From Acidobacteriota bacterium (GTDB lineage Bacteria; Acidobacteriota; Terriglobia; Acidiferrales; UBA7541), in assembly GCA_003225315.1 (NCBI GenBank), contig QHZD01000024.1, forward strand, positions 1 to 64,000: a DNA stretch of 64,000 nt. The letters run 5' to 3'. This document shows, piece by piece, positions 54,225 to 64,000 of this stretch. The stretch's first letter is position 1. The number at the start of each line of letters is the position of its first letter. Both the position numbers and the translations under genes were made by a program. The notes under the pieces are model-generated. The model was not told the DNA's origin and made no database searches. It worked only from the letters and a program-made list of their open reading frames with translations.

Positions 54225-55553
54225 CTATTCGTAGCGTAGGGCTTCAACGGGGTCGAGGCGGGCCGCCTTCCACGCGGGATAGACGCCGAAAACGATGCCA
54301 ATGAGGGCGCACATTATCAGAGCCGTGGCGATCCAGAAAAGCGAGAGGACTGCAGGCATTCTCAGGCCGTAGCGCATCAGCAAGGAAAGCCCGGAACCAA
54401 ACAGGACGCCGATAACGCCACCCACAGCGCTCAGGGTGACAGCCTCAATCAGGAATTGCGACAGAATGTTGCCGCGCTTGGCGCCGATGGCCTTTCGAAC
54501 GCCGATCTCGCGGGTGCGTTCCGTGACGCTAACGAGCATGATGTTCATCACGCCGATGCCGCCGACAATCAATCCGACTGAAGCGACGGCAAACATCAAA
54601 ATGAAAATCAGGCCGCTGATTTTGTTCCACAAATCGAGAAAATAGTCCGAAGTAAAGAGCGCGAAGTCGTCCGGCTTGTCGTTCGAAAGGCGGCGCTTGC
54701 GTCGCAGCAGGTCGCGCATTTCTTCGACGGCCTGGCCAACCTGAGCGGGGTCTGAAGCCTTGGCGAAAATAACGTAGTCTTTCTGGTTGGGATAAAGCTT
54801 GCGGAGCGTGGTCACCGGCATCATGGCGATGTTGTCTTCGGGATTCGAGCCGCCGGAAATTCCCTGCTTGCGCTTCTCGCAAGTGCCGATGACGCTGAAG
54901 AGCTGGCCGTTGATGGTGACTTCTTTTCCGATGCTGTCGGCGACAGACTCCGGGAAAAGGATTCTCGCTGTGTCGTAGCCGAGCAGCACCACCGGCATGT
55001 GGTGATCAGCGTCGGTTTCGTTGAACATCCGCCCGTATTCGATTTTGAGGTCGAAGATACGTCCGATCGAAGGCGAATTCCCCTGCAGGATCACGTTCTT
55101 GGCGCGGTAGACGCCGCGGCGCAAGTCCGCCGTGCCCGATCCGAATTGCGGCATGAAGATTCGCATGGAGGGGGAAGCGGCGGCGACATGCGGCAGCTTG
55201 GCCAAGTCCTCGGCCCATTCCGGCTGCAATTCCTTTCGCGTGAACCATTCGCTTGGAGGCCGTGAGAGCGAAGCCCAGGGGAAGCGGTAGGCGATGATGG
55301 TGTCCGAGCCCAGTTCGCGGATTCCGGCAAGCACATTGTCATTCAGGCCGTTGATCATAGCGCTGACGGTGATGACCGTCGTGATGCCGATGACGATGCC
55401 AAGGATGGTCAGCCCCGAGCGCAGCGGATTTTTCCGCAGCGTGTCCAGCGCCAAAAGAACTTCACCATGAAGCTTCAGGGCGCCTTCCTTGCGAATCAGC
55501 GAACGCACCGGGAGAACGGCAGTTTGCGGGAGTGTTTTTCCGAATGTAGCCAT
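54225..55553 (-). CDS. MacB-like ABC transporter permease
   Basis: 442-residue membrane permease. The first helix (SGLTILGIVIGITTVITVS, ~43-63) is followed by a ~240-residue periplasmic MacB core domain. Three C-terminal helices of the FtsX type include NIMLVSVTERTREIGVRKA. MacB-type systems work by mechanotransmission, exporting lipopeptides, toxins or drugs across the outer membrane. No ATP-binding subunit or membrane-fusion protein is in the window. It lies 12 nt downstream of a second similar permease, with which it probably pairs. Confidence 0.88.
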   Translation of the reverse strand: MATFGKTLPQTAVLPVRSLIRKEGALKLHGEVLLALDTLRKNPLRSGLTILGIVIGITTVITVSAMINGLNDNVLAGIRELGSDTIIAYRFPWASLSRPPSEWFTRKELQPEWAEDLAKLPHVAAASPSMRIFMPQFGSGTADLRRGVYRAKNVILQGNSPSIGRIFDLKIEYGRMFNETDADHHMPVVLLGYDTARILFPESVADSIGKEVTINGQLFSVIGTCEKRKQGISGGSNPEDNIAMMPVTTLRKLYPNQKDYVIFAKASDPAQVGQAVEEMRDLLRRKRRLSNDKPDDFALFTSDYFLDLWNKISGLIFILMFAVASVGLIVGGIGVMNIMLVSVTERTREIGVRKAIGAKRGNILSQFLIEAVTLSAVGGVIGVLFGSGLSLLMRYGLRMPAVLSLFWIATALIMCALIGIVFGVYPAWKAARLDPVEALRYE

Positions 55554-55565
55554 AAAGATGGTTCC

Positions 55566-56807
<1,242 letters not shown>

Positions 56808-56932
56808 AGAGCCTGGGGACACAAAAAGCACCTCATCCTAACATACGCGCTGGAGGCCTCTGGAATAACCTGCCTACCGGCCGCAAGGCGAGTCGTTTCA
56901 ATGTCCCGGGGCAGTGGGTGCACACTAGAAAG

Positions 56933-56966
56933 AAAAAAGGGCGCCCCGAACTGATGGGGACGCCCC
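56933..56966 (-). terminator. Rho-independent terminator after the broken TonB receptor gene
   Basis: On the minus strand GGGCGTCCCC pairs with GGGGCGCCC (one G-T wobble) and is followed by TTTTTT. It begins about 40 nt after the receptor stop at 57004, showing that the 3' end of that locus is still intact. Confidence 0.82.
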
Positions 56967-57003
56967 AAGCCACCGCCGCGCCGGTAGGCGCAACGGAAAG
57001 TAG

Positions 57004-59084
57004 TTAGAAGGTGAACCGCAACCCCAAACGGATGTTGCGGCTGAGTTGGTGCAGATACGGCTTGCCGTATTGGCTGTTGACGGTGATCGGACCCGGCGAA
57101 CAAGCACCGTTGCAAGACGTGTTGATCAGGGTCTTCCAGTCATACGCGTGCTCGTATGCAGAGTAAGCTTCGCCGCCGAAGTAGAACGGGACGCCACCGG
57201 GTGCGATGAAGTGCGAATAGTTTGCGGTATCAATCTGCGAGTAGTAGGCAGTTACAGCCCGCTGGTTGAACAGGTTAGAGAAAGTTGCCGAGAGCCTGAT
57301 GACCTTGCTCTCTGACACTTTGTAATTGTGCGACACATTGAAGTCCGATTGCGAAAACCACGGTGTGCGCCTGGCAGAGACGCTATTAACCGTGATATTG
57401 CCGGTCGTCAGGTCTTGCGTGATGTCTGCCCACTTGCCGCGGCCTGCGACATAAACCGGAAATGCGCCGCCGTTATAGCTGTAGCCCACATCGAGGTAGC
57501 TGCCCATTGGCGAGCCGCTATAAGCATAGGAAAAAAGCCCAAAATCAGTGGAGTTGTGCCTGCCTTCTCCAAACTCATAATACGCATAACCCTTGAAGGC
57601 ATGCGGGCGCCGAAGCAATTTCCGTTTACATCCTGTGTCGCAGCAGTTGCTGCCGAATTCCAGAAATAAGTGTCACCGGACGTCGGGAAGCCGAAGTCCT
57701 TGTAATTCTCAAAGAAATAACCGAAGCGAGTGGTAGCAACCAACCGGGGAGTGAGGGTAAAGTCCGCACCGACATTCGTAGTCTGATTGGGCGCGGTAAA
57801 CCCGAGACCATGCGCGAACACGAACAGCGGGGAAGTGCTGCTGACATTGAACAAACCAGTAGTGGAGTCAGCGTGAGGCAGAACTTGGCCACTTTCGCGC
57901 TGATACTGGTAGAGCCAAGACGCGAAGAGGCGAATCTTCTTCGAGACGTTTGCGTCAATCCGCGCGTTGGTATAGTAGGTCTGCTGGTTTTGGTCGAATT
58001 TCTGCAGCCCCAAACCTTGAGAGCTGAAATCCACTGTGCGGCGAAGTTTGGTAAGTTCGGGATTGAACCCAGCAAAGAACCAGAGTCGATCCCTCTTGAT
58101 AGGTCCGCCAAGCGTGATACCGGGCAAAAAGTCCTTGGTGCCGTCTTTCCTGGGTTGATAATCTTGATGAAGGGGATCGACCAATCCCCAAGATGGACTC
58201 GCACCCGGGCCCGCCGGGTCGTACCGGGAATAATCGTTGGGCGCGCCATTCATCGTATCCGAATTGTACTGGGCGACTACTGAGCCGTGCCAGGCGTTGC
58301 TGCCCTTCTTCATAACTACGTTGGCGACTCCACCAAGCGCGCCGCCATTTTCGGCCTCGATGCCCGAAGTCTTGACTTGCACTTCCTCAATGAAATCGAA
58401 TGGCACGTTTGTGTGAGAGTAACCGCCGATGACGTTGGCTGTATCTTGGCCCTCGACAAGGTAGCCGTTTTCCGAATCCGCAGCGCCCCCGACCTGGTAT
58501 CCGTTTGCGGCGCCATTTGTACAGCCTGTCGGAGAGCAGCCTCCTGTTCCGGGAGTTCCCATCCCCATCCCTCCCATTAGGGGCTCATTGCGTGCGGAGG
58601 GAGCGAACTGAAGAACCGACTGGAACGACTCACCATGGGGGATGTATTTGATCACGTCTTCGGTAATATTTGTCATAGTGCGCGAGGTAGTCACATCGAT
58701 TTGAGGAGCTGCGGAGGTTACCTCAACGATTTCCGAAGAGGCGCCGACCTCAAGAATCACGTCAACAGACGGAAGATGGCCAACCTCGATGACTAGACCC
58801 TCGCGCTTGAAAGTCTTAAAGTCCTTCGCCGTCACCGTGAGCCTATAAGTTCCCGGTGGAAGATTCGCGAAACGGTAGTAACCGCTCGCGTCTGTTTCGA
58901 TTTCCTTGCTGCCCACCAGCGATGAGCCGGTTACCACTACCCGGGCGCTCGGCACGACAGCCCCAGAAGGGTCCCTGACGGTGCCCTGCAAACCACCTGT
59001 CGTCTCCTGCGCAAGCGCCGACAGCGAGAAAAACGCGCAGAACATGAGCACCAAAATGCCCACGGGCCACCTATTCTTGAACAT
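57004..59084 (-). pseudogene. TonB-dependent receptor with internal deletion and frame change
   Basis: Oar-like outer-membrane receptor that no longer reads through. The 5' part starts at ATG 59084 behind AAGGAG. It has a signal peptide, a carboxypeptidase-regulatory domain (GLQGTVRDPSGAVVPSARV) and a plug (YQVGGAADSENGYLVEG), and continues into the barrel until DVNGNCFGA near 57605. The frame then changes, and the sequence continues as RPHAFKGYAYYEFGEG to the proper C-terminus NIRLGLRFTF at 57004. In relatives a long barrel segment separates these two motifs, so DNA is missing as well as out of frame. The unshifted frame ends at 57408 after about 65 unrelated residues. The product could be non-functional, or an assembly artefact could be responsible. 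Confidence 0.78.
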
Positions 59085-59445
59085 GCTGGAACTCCTTTCG
59101 ACACTCGCGAATTCGAGAAGTAAGTCTTGGCGTGCAAATCGAAATGAGGAAACCGCTGCTTCGGGAGCGTCCCCACCCCCCTCCCGCAACAGCGAGCAAA
59201 TACTCTCATAAAGCATGCATAAATTCTGCCAAAATTTGTTGCCGTTTAGACGTTTGATAAGGTATTTAGAATCACACAGATAGATACGATCTGGCAGATG
59301 GCCTTAGGAGCTCAGTGCAGTTTTAGACTCCCGATTTTTTGAGGAATATACGAAATTGTGGATTCTCAAAAGCCGGAGACACAGAGCGTAACTCCCATGG
59401 CGCGAAGACGTTTGATGCCAAATCTCGTTTTTGCGAGGTAGCTGC

Positions 59446-60102
59446 TCAGCCCTGGTGGCGGATGCGTTCGGCGAGGGAGCGTGCGCGCTGCCTCGCGATG
59501 TCGACAAACCGCGAATCGCCTGCGATCTGGTCGAGCATGGGCAGAACGCGCTGCGGTTCCGGCATAAGGCTGCGGTTAAGGTCGGATTCAAACTGGAGCA
59601 AGGCGTCATTGATTCCCAGCCGGTCGTACTTCATGCGGCGTGTAATCAAGTCTACGTGTTCCTGCTGTCGTGCCAAGCCTTCAAATATTTGCAAAAGCTG
59701 GGCGGCCGCAGAATTCAGCGTGTAATTGAATTTCGCCTCATGGACTTCGGTGCCGGATTCCCACCGAAATGTCTTTTCGCCGAGATTGGCGATCTTGCGA
59801 TGCACATCCAGATCCTGCCCTTGGAAATGCTTGAGTTGCGCCGCCAGATCGAACATCTTCGCGCGCCACGCCGCGCTCACTTGAAAAGGCAACGCGCCCG
59901 GATCTTCGTCCAACTGGCGGATTTCATACGCAGCGGTATCCGAATCTTCCCGCACGGTAATCTCGATGAATTCGGGCGAACTTCCCTTGAAGACGCGCCG
60001 AAAGGTCAGCTTGGCGCCGGAAGGCGCAGTGGCGGACAGCGCCGCACATGCCACCAGAGCGGCGGCAATCAGCAGAAAGAAACGGAGCAGCGAAGTCTTC
60101 AT
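59446..60102 (-). CDS. Secreted protein of unknown function
   Basis: 218-residue exported protein. The signal peptide LLRFFLLIAAALVACAALSA ends near residue 25. The mature part has FIEITVREDSDTAAYEIRQLD and GTEVHEAKFNYTLNSAAAQLLQIFEGL, then charged helices to the end. No domain is recognised. ATG 60102 is chosen because it gives a standard signal peptide. The frame stays open to 60183 across a 27-bp tandem repeat, which would add nine-residue repeats such as MTWTALRSH. Confidence 0.65.
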   Translation of the reverse strand: MKTSLLRFFLLIAAALVACAALSATAPSGAKLTFRRVFKGSSPEFIEITVREDSDTAAYEIRQLDEDPGALPFQVSAAWRAKMFDLAAQLKHFQGQDLDVHRKIANLGEKTFRWESGTEVHEAKFNYTLNSAAAQLLQIFEGLARQQEHVDLITRRMKYDRLGINDALLQFESDLNRSLMPEPQRVLPMLDQIAGDSRFVDIARQRARSLAERIRHQG

Positions 60103-60115
60103 GGTTCTTTGTGGC

Positions 60116-60190
60116 CGCAGAGCGATCAATGTCCTGTGTGAGCGCAAAGCGGTCCATGTCATGCGTGTCCGCAAAGCGGTCAACGCGTCG
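60116..60190. repeat. 27-bp tandem repeat, about 2.8 units
   Basis: Units 60116-60142, 60143-60169 and a partial unit from 60170 share CGCA(A/G)AGCG(G/A)TC(A/C)A and similar ends. The array covers the gap between the secreted protein start and the ruvC stop, and the ruvC stop lies in the last unit. In the frame of the secreted protein it would encode nine-residue repeats. Confidence 0.65.
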
Positions 60191-60848
60191 ATACGATGCG
60201 CGGCAGCCCGCCATGCGTTGCGCGGTTCGGGCGAATTTCGGCCGGCAAGCCGGTAGTACGCACTGCGGACCGCATCTTAAGTGAGGAGTCGTAATCCGGC
60301 AGCCCAAACCGCTGCCGAGCTTGTTCCTTCTGCAAATGGCAGAGCGCCACAGCCAGAGCGTCCGCGGCGTCTGAAGGCTCGGGCGTCTCGTTCATTGAGA
60401 GCAAGGCGCGCACCATCAGTTGCATCTGGCGTTTGTCGGCGTGGCCGTGGCCGGCCACCGATGCCTTCACTTCGCGAGGCGCGTAGCTGTGGACCAGGAC
60501 GCAGTGCTGCGCCGCGGCAAGCAAGATCACGCCGCGCACCTCGGCCAGCTTCAGTGCCGTGCGCATATTCAAAGCCGTGAATACACTTTCGATGGCCATG
60601 GCATCCGGAGAAAACTCCTCAATCAGGCTACACACGCGGGCGTGTATATCCTGAAGTGCCGCGCTCGCACATTCTCTCTGCCGCTTGGGAGTCACCTTCA
60701 GTGCCCCATAATGGAGCATTCGGCAGCGGCGCCCGTCGCTCTCGACGATCCCGAAGCCGGTTGGTCCTGCAGCGGCGGGGTCTATTCCCAGAACTCGCAT
60801 CCAGCCGTTCTTTCCGTTGCCTGTTCCGTTGAAGGTCGCTTCGCCCAT
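60180..60848 (-). CDS. ruvC: Holliday junction resolvase RuvC
   Basis: Endonuclease that resolves Holliday junctions with RuvAB. Acidic active-site residues are visible in RVLGIDPAAAG (Asp), MAIESVF (Glu) and SDAADALAVALCH (Asp). GHGHADKRQMQ lies before the last motif, as in the family. The C-terminus extends ~40 residues beyond the usual end (after CHLQKEQ), which is longer than typical. Start is either ATG 60848 or ATG 60800 (MRVLGIDP); the latter matches most homologues. It lies downstream of the yebC-family gene, a common arrangement, separated by a terminator. Confidence 0.9.
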   Translation of the reverse strand: MGEATFNGTGNGKNGWMRVLGIDPAAAGPTGFGIVESDGRRCRMLHYGALKVTPKRQRECASAALQDIHARVCSLIEEFSPDAMAIESVFTALNMRTALKLAEVRGVILLAAAQHCVLVHSYAPREVKASVAGHGHADKRQMQLMVRALLSMNETPEPSDAADALAVALCHLQKEQARQRFGLPDYDSSLKMRSAVRTTGLPAEIRPNRATHGGLPRIVSTR

Positions 60849-60920
60849 GGCACCAAGTCTACGGCGAACGCTCGACTCTCGCCAACCTTTTGTAGGTGTT
60901 TCGTTGCAGTTGTTCCACGG

Positions 60921-60956
60921 TAAAAAGGAAGAGGCCACCGCACCGGCGCAGTGGCC
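60921..60956 (-). terminator. Rho-independent terminator after the yebC-family gene
   Basis: On the minus strand GGCCAC and GTGGCC enclose a GC-rich inner stem, followed by TCTTCCTTTTTA. It starts 16 nt after the stop of the YebC-family gene. Confidence 0.75.
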
Positions 60957-60971
60957 CCAAGAGAAGAAAGT

Positions 60972-61727
60972 CTAATTGGCGCCGACGGCCGCCTGGATTT
61001 CGGATTCGTCGATGTCGAAGTTAGCGTAAACGTGTTGCACGTCGTCGTGTTCTTCGAGCGCCTCGACCAAGCGCACCATTTGCGTAGCCTGCGGGCCGGT
61101 CAGCTTAATGTAGTTCTGCGGGACCATCGCTATTTCCGCGGACGTAGGCGTGATCCCCGCCTTGGTCAATGCTTCCTTAACCTTTTCGAGTGCATCCGGC
61201 GGAGTCACGATGTACCACGAGGAGCCATCGTCCTTCAGGTCTTCGGCGCCCGCTTCCAGCACGAGATCCAGCAGCTTGTCTTCGGTGGCCGCTTCCTTGG
61301 ACACAGAGATCTCGCCCTTGCGGTGGAACATCCACCCGACGGCGCCGGCTTCGGCCAAGTTGCCGCCGTTCTTGCTCATAAGGTGGCGAAACTCGCCGAC
61401 GATGCGGTTGCGGTTCGTGGTTACCACCTGAATCAGCATGCCTACGCCGCCCGGGCCGTAGCCTTCAAACGTAGCTTCCTCGTACTGCTCGCCTTCCAGT
61501 TGGCCGGTGCCGCGAAGAATCGCGCGCTCGATGTTCTCATTCGGCATATTTTCGTTCTTTGCCGCCAAAATCGCCGTGCGAAGGCGAGGGTTGGAGTTTG
61601 GTTCGCCACCGCCGATGCGCGCAGCGATGGTAATTTCCCGGATGATTCGCGTGAAAGCGCGGCCGCGCTTCGCGTCGGTGGCCGCTTTCTTGTGTTTAAT
61701 TGTGGCCCATTTTGAATGCCCGGACAT
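60972..61727 (-). CDS. yebC: YebC/PmpR-family DNA-binding or translation-related regulator
   Basis: 251-residue protein of the YebC/TACO1 family. It starts MSGHSKWATIKHKKAATDAK, with RGRAFTRIIREI, a NPRLRTAILAAKNENMP segment and GYGPGGVGMLIQ, all family hallmarks. Members act as transcriptional regulators (PmpR) or help translation of proline-rich stretches. The gene often neighbours ruvC, as here. Confidence 0.94.
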   Translation of the reverse strand: MSGHSKWATIKHKKAATDAKRGRAFTRIIREITIAARIGGGEPNSNPRLRTAILAAKNENMPNENIERAILRGTGQLEGEQYEEATFEGYGPGGVGMLIQVVTTNRNRIVGEFRHLMSKNGGNLAEAGAVGWMFHRKGEISVSKEAATEDKLLDLVLEAGAEDLKDDGSSWYIVTPPDALEKVKEALTKAGITPTSAEIAMVPQNYIKLTGPQATQMVRLVEALEEHDDVQHVYANFDIDESEIQAAVGAN

Positions 61728-62012
61728 GACACATCCTCATTTGTTTCACGTGACCGCGGCCCACCGCGATCATCGAAATAGGAATTTTTGCGCCGCATAG
61801 CGGCTTCGCACGACGGCGGCGTCTTACGGTCGCCTATTAAAGACACCGGTGCGGAGACTTACGGTGAACCGCAAACCCCTGCGGACCCACGGTAGTTTAG
61901 CACACGCGCCCACCTCGGGAAACGGGTTATACTTCGCGGCGGGGCATCTCGTTGAACCCGACCGACTTCCTCAAGCCTGCCGCGCATCACGCCAAAAAAG
62001 CTGGTGCCCGCC

Positions 62013-63269
62013 ATGCCTGAGCGCCGGTACCGCATTCTGTTTGTCGCTTCCCATCCCGTGCAATACCAGGCGCCGCTTTTCCGCCGCATGGCTAAACAGT
62101 CGTCCCTGGATCTCCATGTTGCGTATTGCACTCTTCGAGGTGCGGAAGCTGGTCACGACCCGGAATTTGGCGCGAGTATTCAATGGGACGTGCCTCTTCT
62201 CGACGGCTACTCCTGGAGTCATGTCCTGAATCGCGGCTCCGGCGCGGAATCGTTCTTCGGCTTGTTCAATCCGGGGCTGTGGAGGCTCATCCGAGGCGGA
62301 AATTATGACGCGGTTGTTTCCTACGTTGGTTACGTTCGCGCGAGCTTTTGGGTCGCTCTCGCCGCTGCCAAACTCTCCAACGCTGCTTTCATTTTTGGCA
62401 CCGATGCTGTTTCCCTCACTCCTCGAGATGGGCCGGCCTGGAAGTCCAACGTGAAAAAGTTTTTATGGCCTCCGCTCTTCCGCCTCGCTGATCAAGTGAT
62501 AGTTCCATCCGCGAGTGGTGTCGATCTGATGCGCTCACTAGGAATCCCCCAGGAGCGCGTCGCGTTGACACCCTTCGTCGTCGATAACGATTGGTGGATG
62601 CAGCAATCGAAGCTCGTCGATCGCCCCGCTGTTCGCGCTGGCTGGGGCGCTGCGTCAGACACCCTCGTGATTCTTTTCTGTGCCAAGCTGCAGCCCTGGA
62701 AGCGCCCGCTCGATCTTCTCCGCGCCTTTGTAAAAGCAAATCTTTCGAATGCAATTCTTGTTTTTGCCGGCGAGGGCCCGCTCCGCTCCCAGCTCGAGTC
62801 CGAAGCCGCCAGCCTCGGCGTAGCTTCTCGCGTCCGGTTTCTCGGCTTCCTCAATCAAACGCAGCTTCCCGCCGTCTACACTGCCGCCGACGTTCTAATG
62901 CTGCCTTCCGAATTTGAGCCCTTCGGCTTGGTCGTGAATGAAGCCATGTGCTGCGGCTGTGCAGTTGCGGCAAGCGATCGATGTGGCGCGGCGAGAGAGC
63001 TGGTTGCACCCGTTGACTCCCGGCTTGTATTTCCCTGTGGTGATTTCGCGGCTCTTGCCAAAATATTGAGAGACGCCTCAACCGATCGCTCGCGTCTGCA
63101 ATCCACGGGGCGAATTGGGTTGGCCCATATCCAGACCTGGTCTCCCGAACGAAACATCGCTGCAACAACCGATGCCATTCGCAAGGCGATTTCCAGAATT
63201 GGACGAGCAGCAATTGAACGCCCTTCTGACTCCGTCGCTCCCGCCGGACGTCAGGGAATCCATCAATGA
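62013..63269 (+). CDS. GT4-family glycosyltransferase
   Basis: 418-residue GT-B-fold glycosyltransferase. The N-terminal half begins RYRILFVASHPVQYQAPLFRRM, an arrangement shared by sugar-nucleotide-dependent transferases of cell-surface polysaccharide clusters. The C-terminal half has LFCAKLQPWKRPLDLL, AILVFAGEGPLRSQLE and the nucleotide-sugar binding PSEFEPFGLVVNEAMCCG with the Glu-x7-Glu motif. ATG 62013 is preferred; a GTG at 62004 is also in frame. Its stop overlaps the acyltransferase start (ATGA), so the two belong to one unit. The donor and acceptor sugars are unknown. Confidence 0.88.
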   Translation: MPERRYRILFVASHPVQYQAPLFRRMAKQSSLDLHVAYCTLRGAEAGHDPEFGASIQWDVPLLDGYSWSHVLNRGSGAESFFGLFNPGLWRLIRGGNYDAVVSYVGYVRASFWVALAAAKLSNAAFIFGTDAVSLTPRDGPAWKSNVKKFLWPPLFRLADQVIVPSASGVDLMRSLGIPQERVALTPFVVDNDWWMQQSKLVDRPAVRAGWGAASDTLVILFCAKLQPWKRPLDLLRAFVKANLSNAILVFAGEGPLRSQLESEAASLGVASRVRFLGFLNQTQLPAVYTAADVLMLPSEFEPFGLVVNEAMCCGCAVAASDRCGAARELVAPVDSRLVFPCGDFAALAKILRDASTDRSRLQSTGRIGLAHIQTWSPERNIAATTDAIRKAISRIGRAAIERPSDSVAPAGRQGIHQ

Positions 63270-64000
63270 ACATGTCCGGATGGGAACCGCGCAACCTTAG
63301 CGCGTCGGCTTCCGCGCATCTGGACGTGATTCGCGCCGCTGCGGCTTGGGCAGTAATGTGGGGTCATCTCAGGACCTTGTTTTTCGTGGACTTTCAGCAT
63401 CTTCACAGTCCCGGCTGGCTTCTGGGGGCCCTGTATTTCTCCACTGGGTTCGGACACCAAGCGGTGATGGTATTTTTTGTCTTGAGCGGGTTTCTGATTT
63501 CAGCAACGGTCACTAAGAGCCACATGTCAGGAACTTGGTCGTGGCGTGAATACGCGATCAATCGGTCCACGCGCCTCTACGTTGTCTTAATTCCGGGCCT
63601 TCTTCTCGGGTCGCTCTGGGATTTGGCCGGAAGCGCTCTATTCGCCTCCACTGGCCTTTATACCCATCCCCTCAGCGACCTGGGACCAACGATCGCCTCG
63701 AACAACCTCAGTGTCGGCAATTTCTTTGGCAATTTGTTTTTTCTGCAGACGATTATTTGTCCCACATTCGGTTCAAACACGCCTTTGTGGAGCTTGGCAA
63801 ATGAATTCTGGTACTACGCACTTTTCCCTGCGGCGCTCTCTGCTTTGCTCGCATTTTTCAAGAAAGACATGCGCGTGGCAATGCCACTTGGGGTTGTCGT
63901 GGCTTGCCTCGCTGCCTTCCTTGGTCTCGACAAGCTCATGGGGTTTCTTGTTTGGATGTCTGGATGCGCCTTGGTCTTTGCCTGTTCTAAATTCCAGCTT
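63266..64000 (+). CDS. Acyltransferase 3 (OafA-like) membrane protein, partial
   Basis: Integral membrane acyltransferase that O-acylates surface polysaccharides; the reading frame runs off the right edge after 245 codons. The N-terminal signature HLDVIRAAAAWAVMWGHLR carries the catalytic-type histidine in its family position. GHQAVMVFFVLSGFLIS and YAINRSTRLYVVLIPGLLL are also typical, and LWSLANEFWYYALFP resembles the second conserved motif. Translationally coupled to the glycosyltransferase gene, it suggests that a polysaccharide modification cluster continues to the right. Confidence 0.88.
   Translation, partial: MNMSGWEPRNLSASASAHLDVIRAAAAWAVMWGHLRTLFFVDFQHLHSPGWLLGALYFSTGFGHQAVMVFFVLSGFLISATVTKSHMSGTWSWREYAINRSTRLYVVLIPGLLLGSLWDLAGSALFASTGLYTHPLSDLGPTIASNNLSVGNFFGNLFFLQTIICPTFGSNTPLWSLANEFWYYALFPAALSALLAFFKKDMRVAMPLGVVVACLAAFLGLDKLMGFLVWMSGCALVFACSKFQL

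Noticed and set aside
57408-57603. Tail of the 5' receptor frame after NGNCFGA as genuine coding sequence
   Set aside because: Its composition is unlike a beta-barrel, whereas the other frame over the same DNA matches receptor motifs to the natural C-terminus.

Overview
This 64 kb window looks like a chromosomal segment of an Acidobacteriota bacterium (moderately GC-rich, Gram-negative). There is no rRNA here, so that assignment is an inference. It rests on an Alternative Complex III operon joined to a caa3 oxidase, TonB receptors with a carboxypeptidase-regulatory N-terminus, MacB-type permease pairs, an ECF sigma factor overlapping a Ser/Thr kinase, a PhoB-type winged-helix protein, and bacterial Ig-like lipoproteins. 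I see no phage, integrase, insertion sequence or CRISPR array.

Layout. 0-4.3 kb: edge of a small gene, an M28 peptidase whose 3' part is damaged, a Rap1a/Tai-like secreted protein, a HigBA toxin-antitoxin pair and an outer-membrane barrel protein. 4.2-6.6 kb: tdh and kbl, the threonine-to-glycine route. 6.9-14.3 kb: a repeat-rich secreted protein, polA, an Ig-like/trypsin-like lipoprotein, a c-type cytochrome, a rhodanese and tRNA-Asn. 14.7-27.5 kb: the respiratory block actA-actB-actC-actD-actE-actF, a small membrane protein, sco and coxB-A-C-D, very tightly packed. Subunit I carries the YSHPAVY signature of A2-type oxidases and subunit II is fused to cytochrome c, so this should encode a quinol-to-oxygen ACIII-caa3 chain.

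27.9-35.4 kb: a TPR protein, then a probable pyrimidine/hydantoin catabolic cassette (nitrilase-family amidohydrolase, NCS1 transporter, luciferase-like flavoprotein, dihydropyrimidinase, small membrane protein). The intergenic DNA in front of the flavoprotein gene holds two hairpin elements and a decayed copy of that gene's own 5' end. 35.5-42.1 kb: uvrA, a membrane protein, a deoxyhypusine-synthase-like protein, a CPBP protease and mtnA. 42.1-50.6 kb: a PEGA protein, an S9 oligopeptidase, a 1142-residue TonB receptor and small metabolic or membrane proteins. 50.6-54.2 kb: kinase and sigma factor, a secreted protein and a winged-helix protein. 54.2-59.1 kb: two MacB-like permeases and a broken TonB receptor. 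59.4-64 kb: a secreted protein, ruvC, a yebC-family gene, a glycosyltransferase and an acyltransferase cut by the window edge.

Points most worth a second look: the conserved but unnamed membrane protein between actF and sco; the protease lipoprotein with a duplicated C-terminal module; the flavoprotein inside the hydantoin cassette together with its duplicated 5' end; the deoxyhypusine-synthase-like protein; two genes that each appear to have lost an internal segment with a frame change; and putative leaderless promoters at polA and the large TonB receptor.
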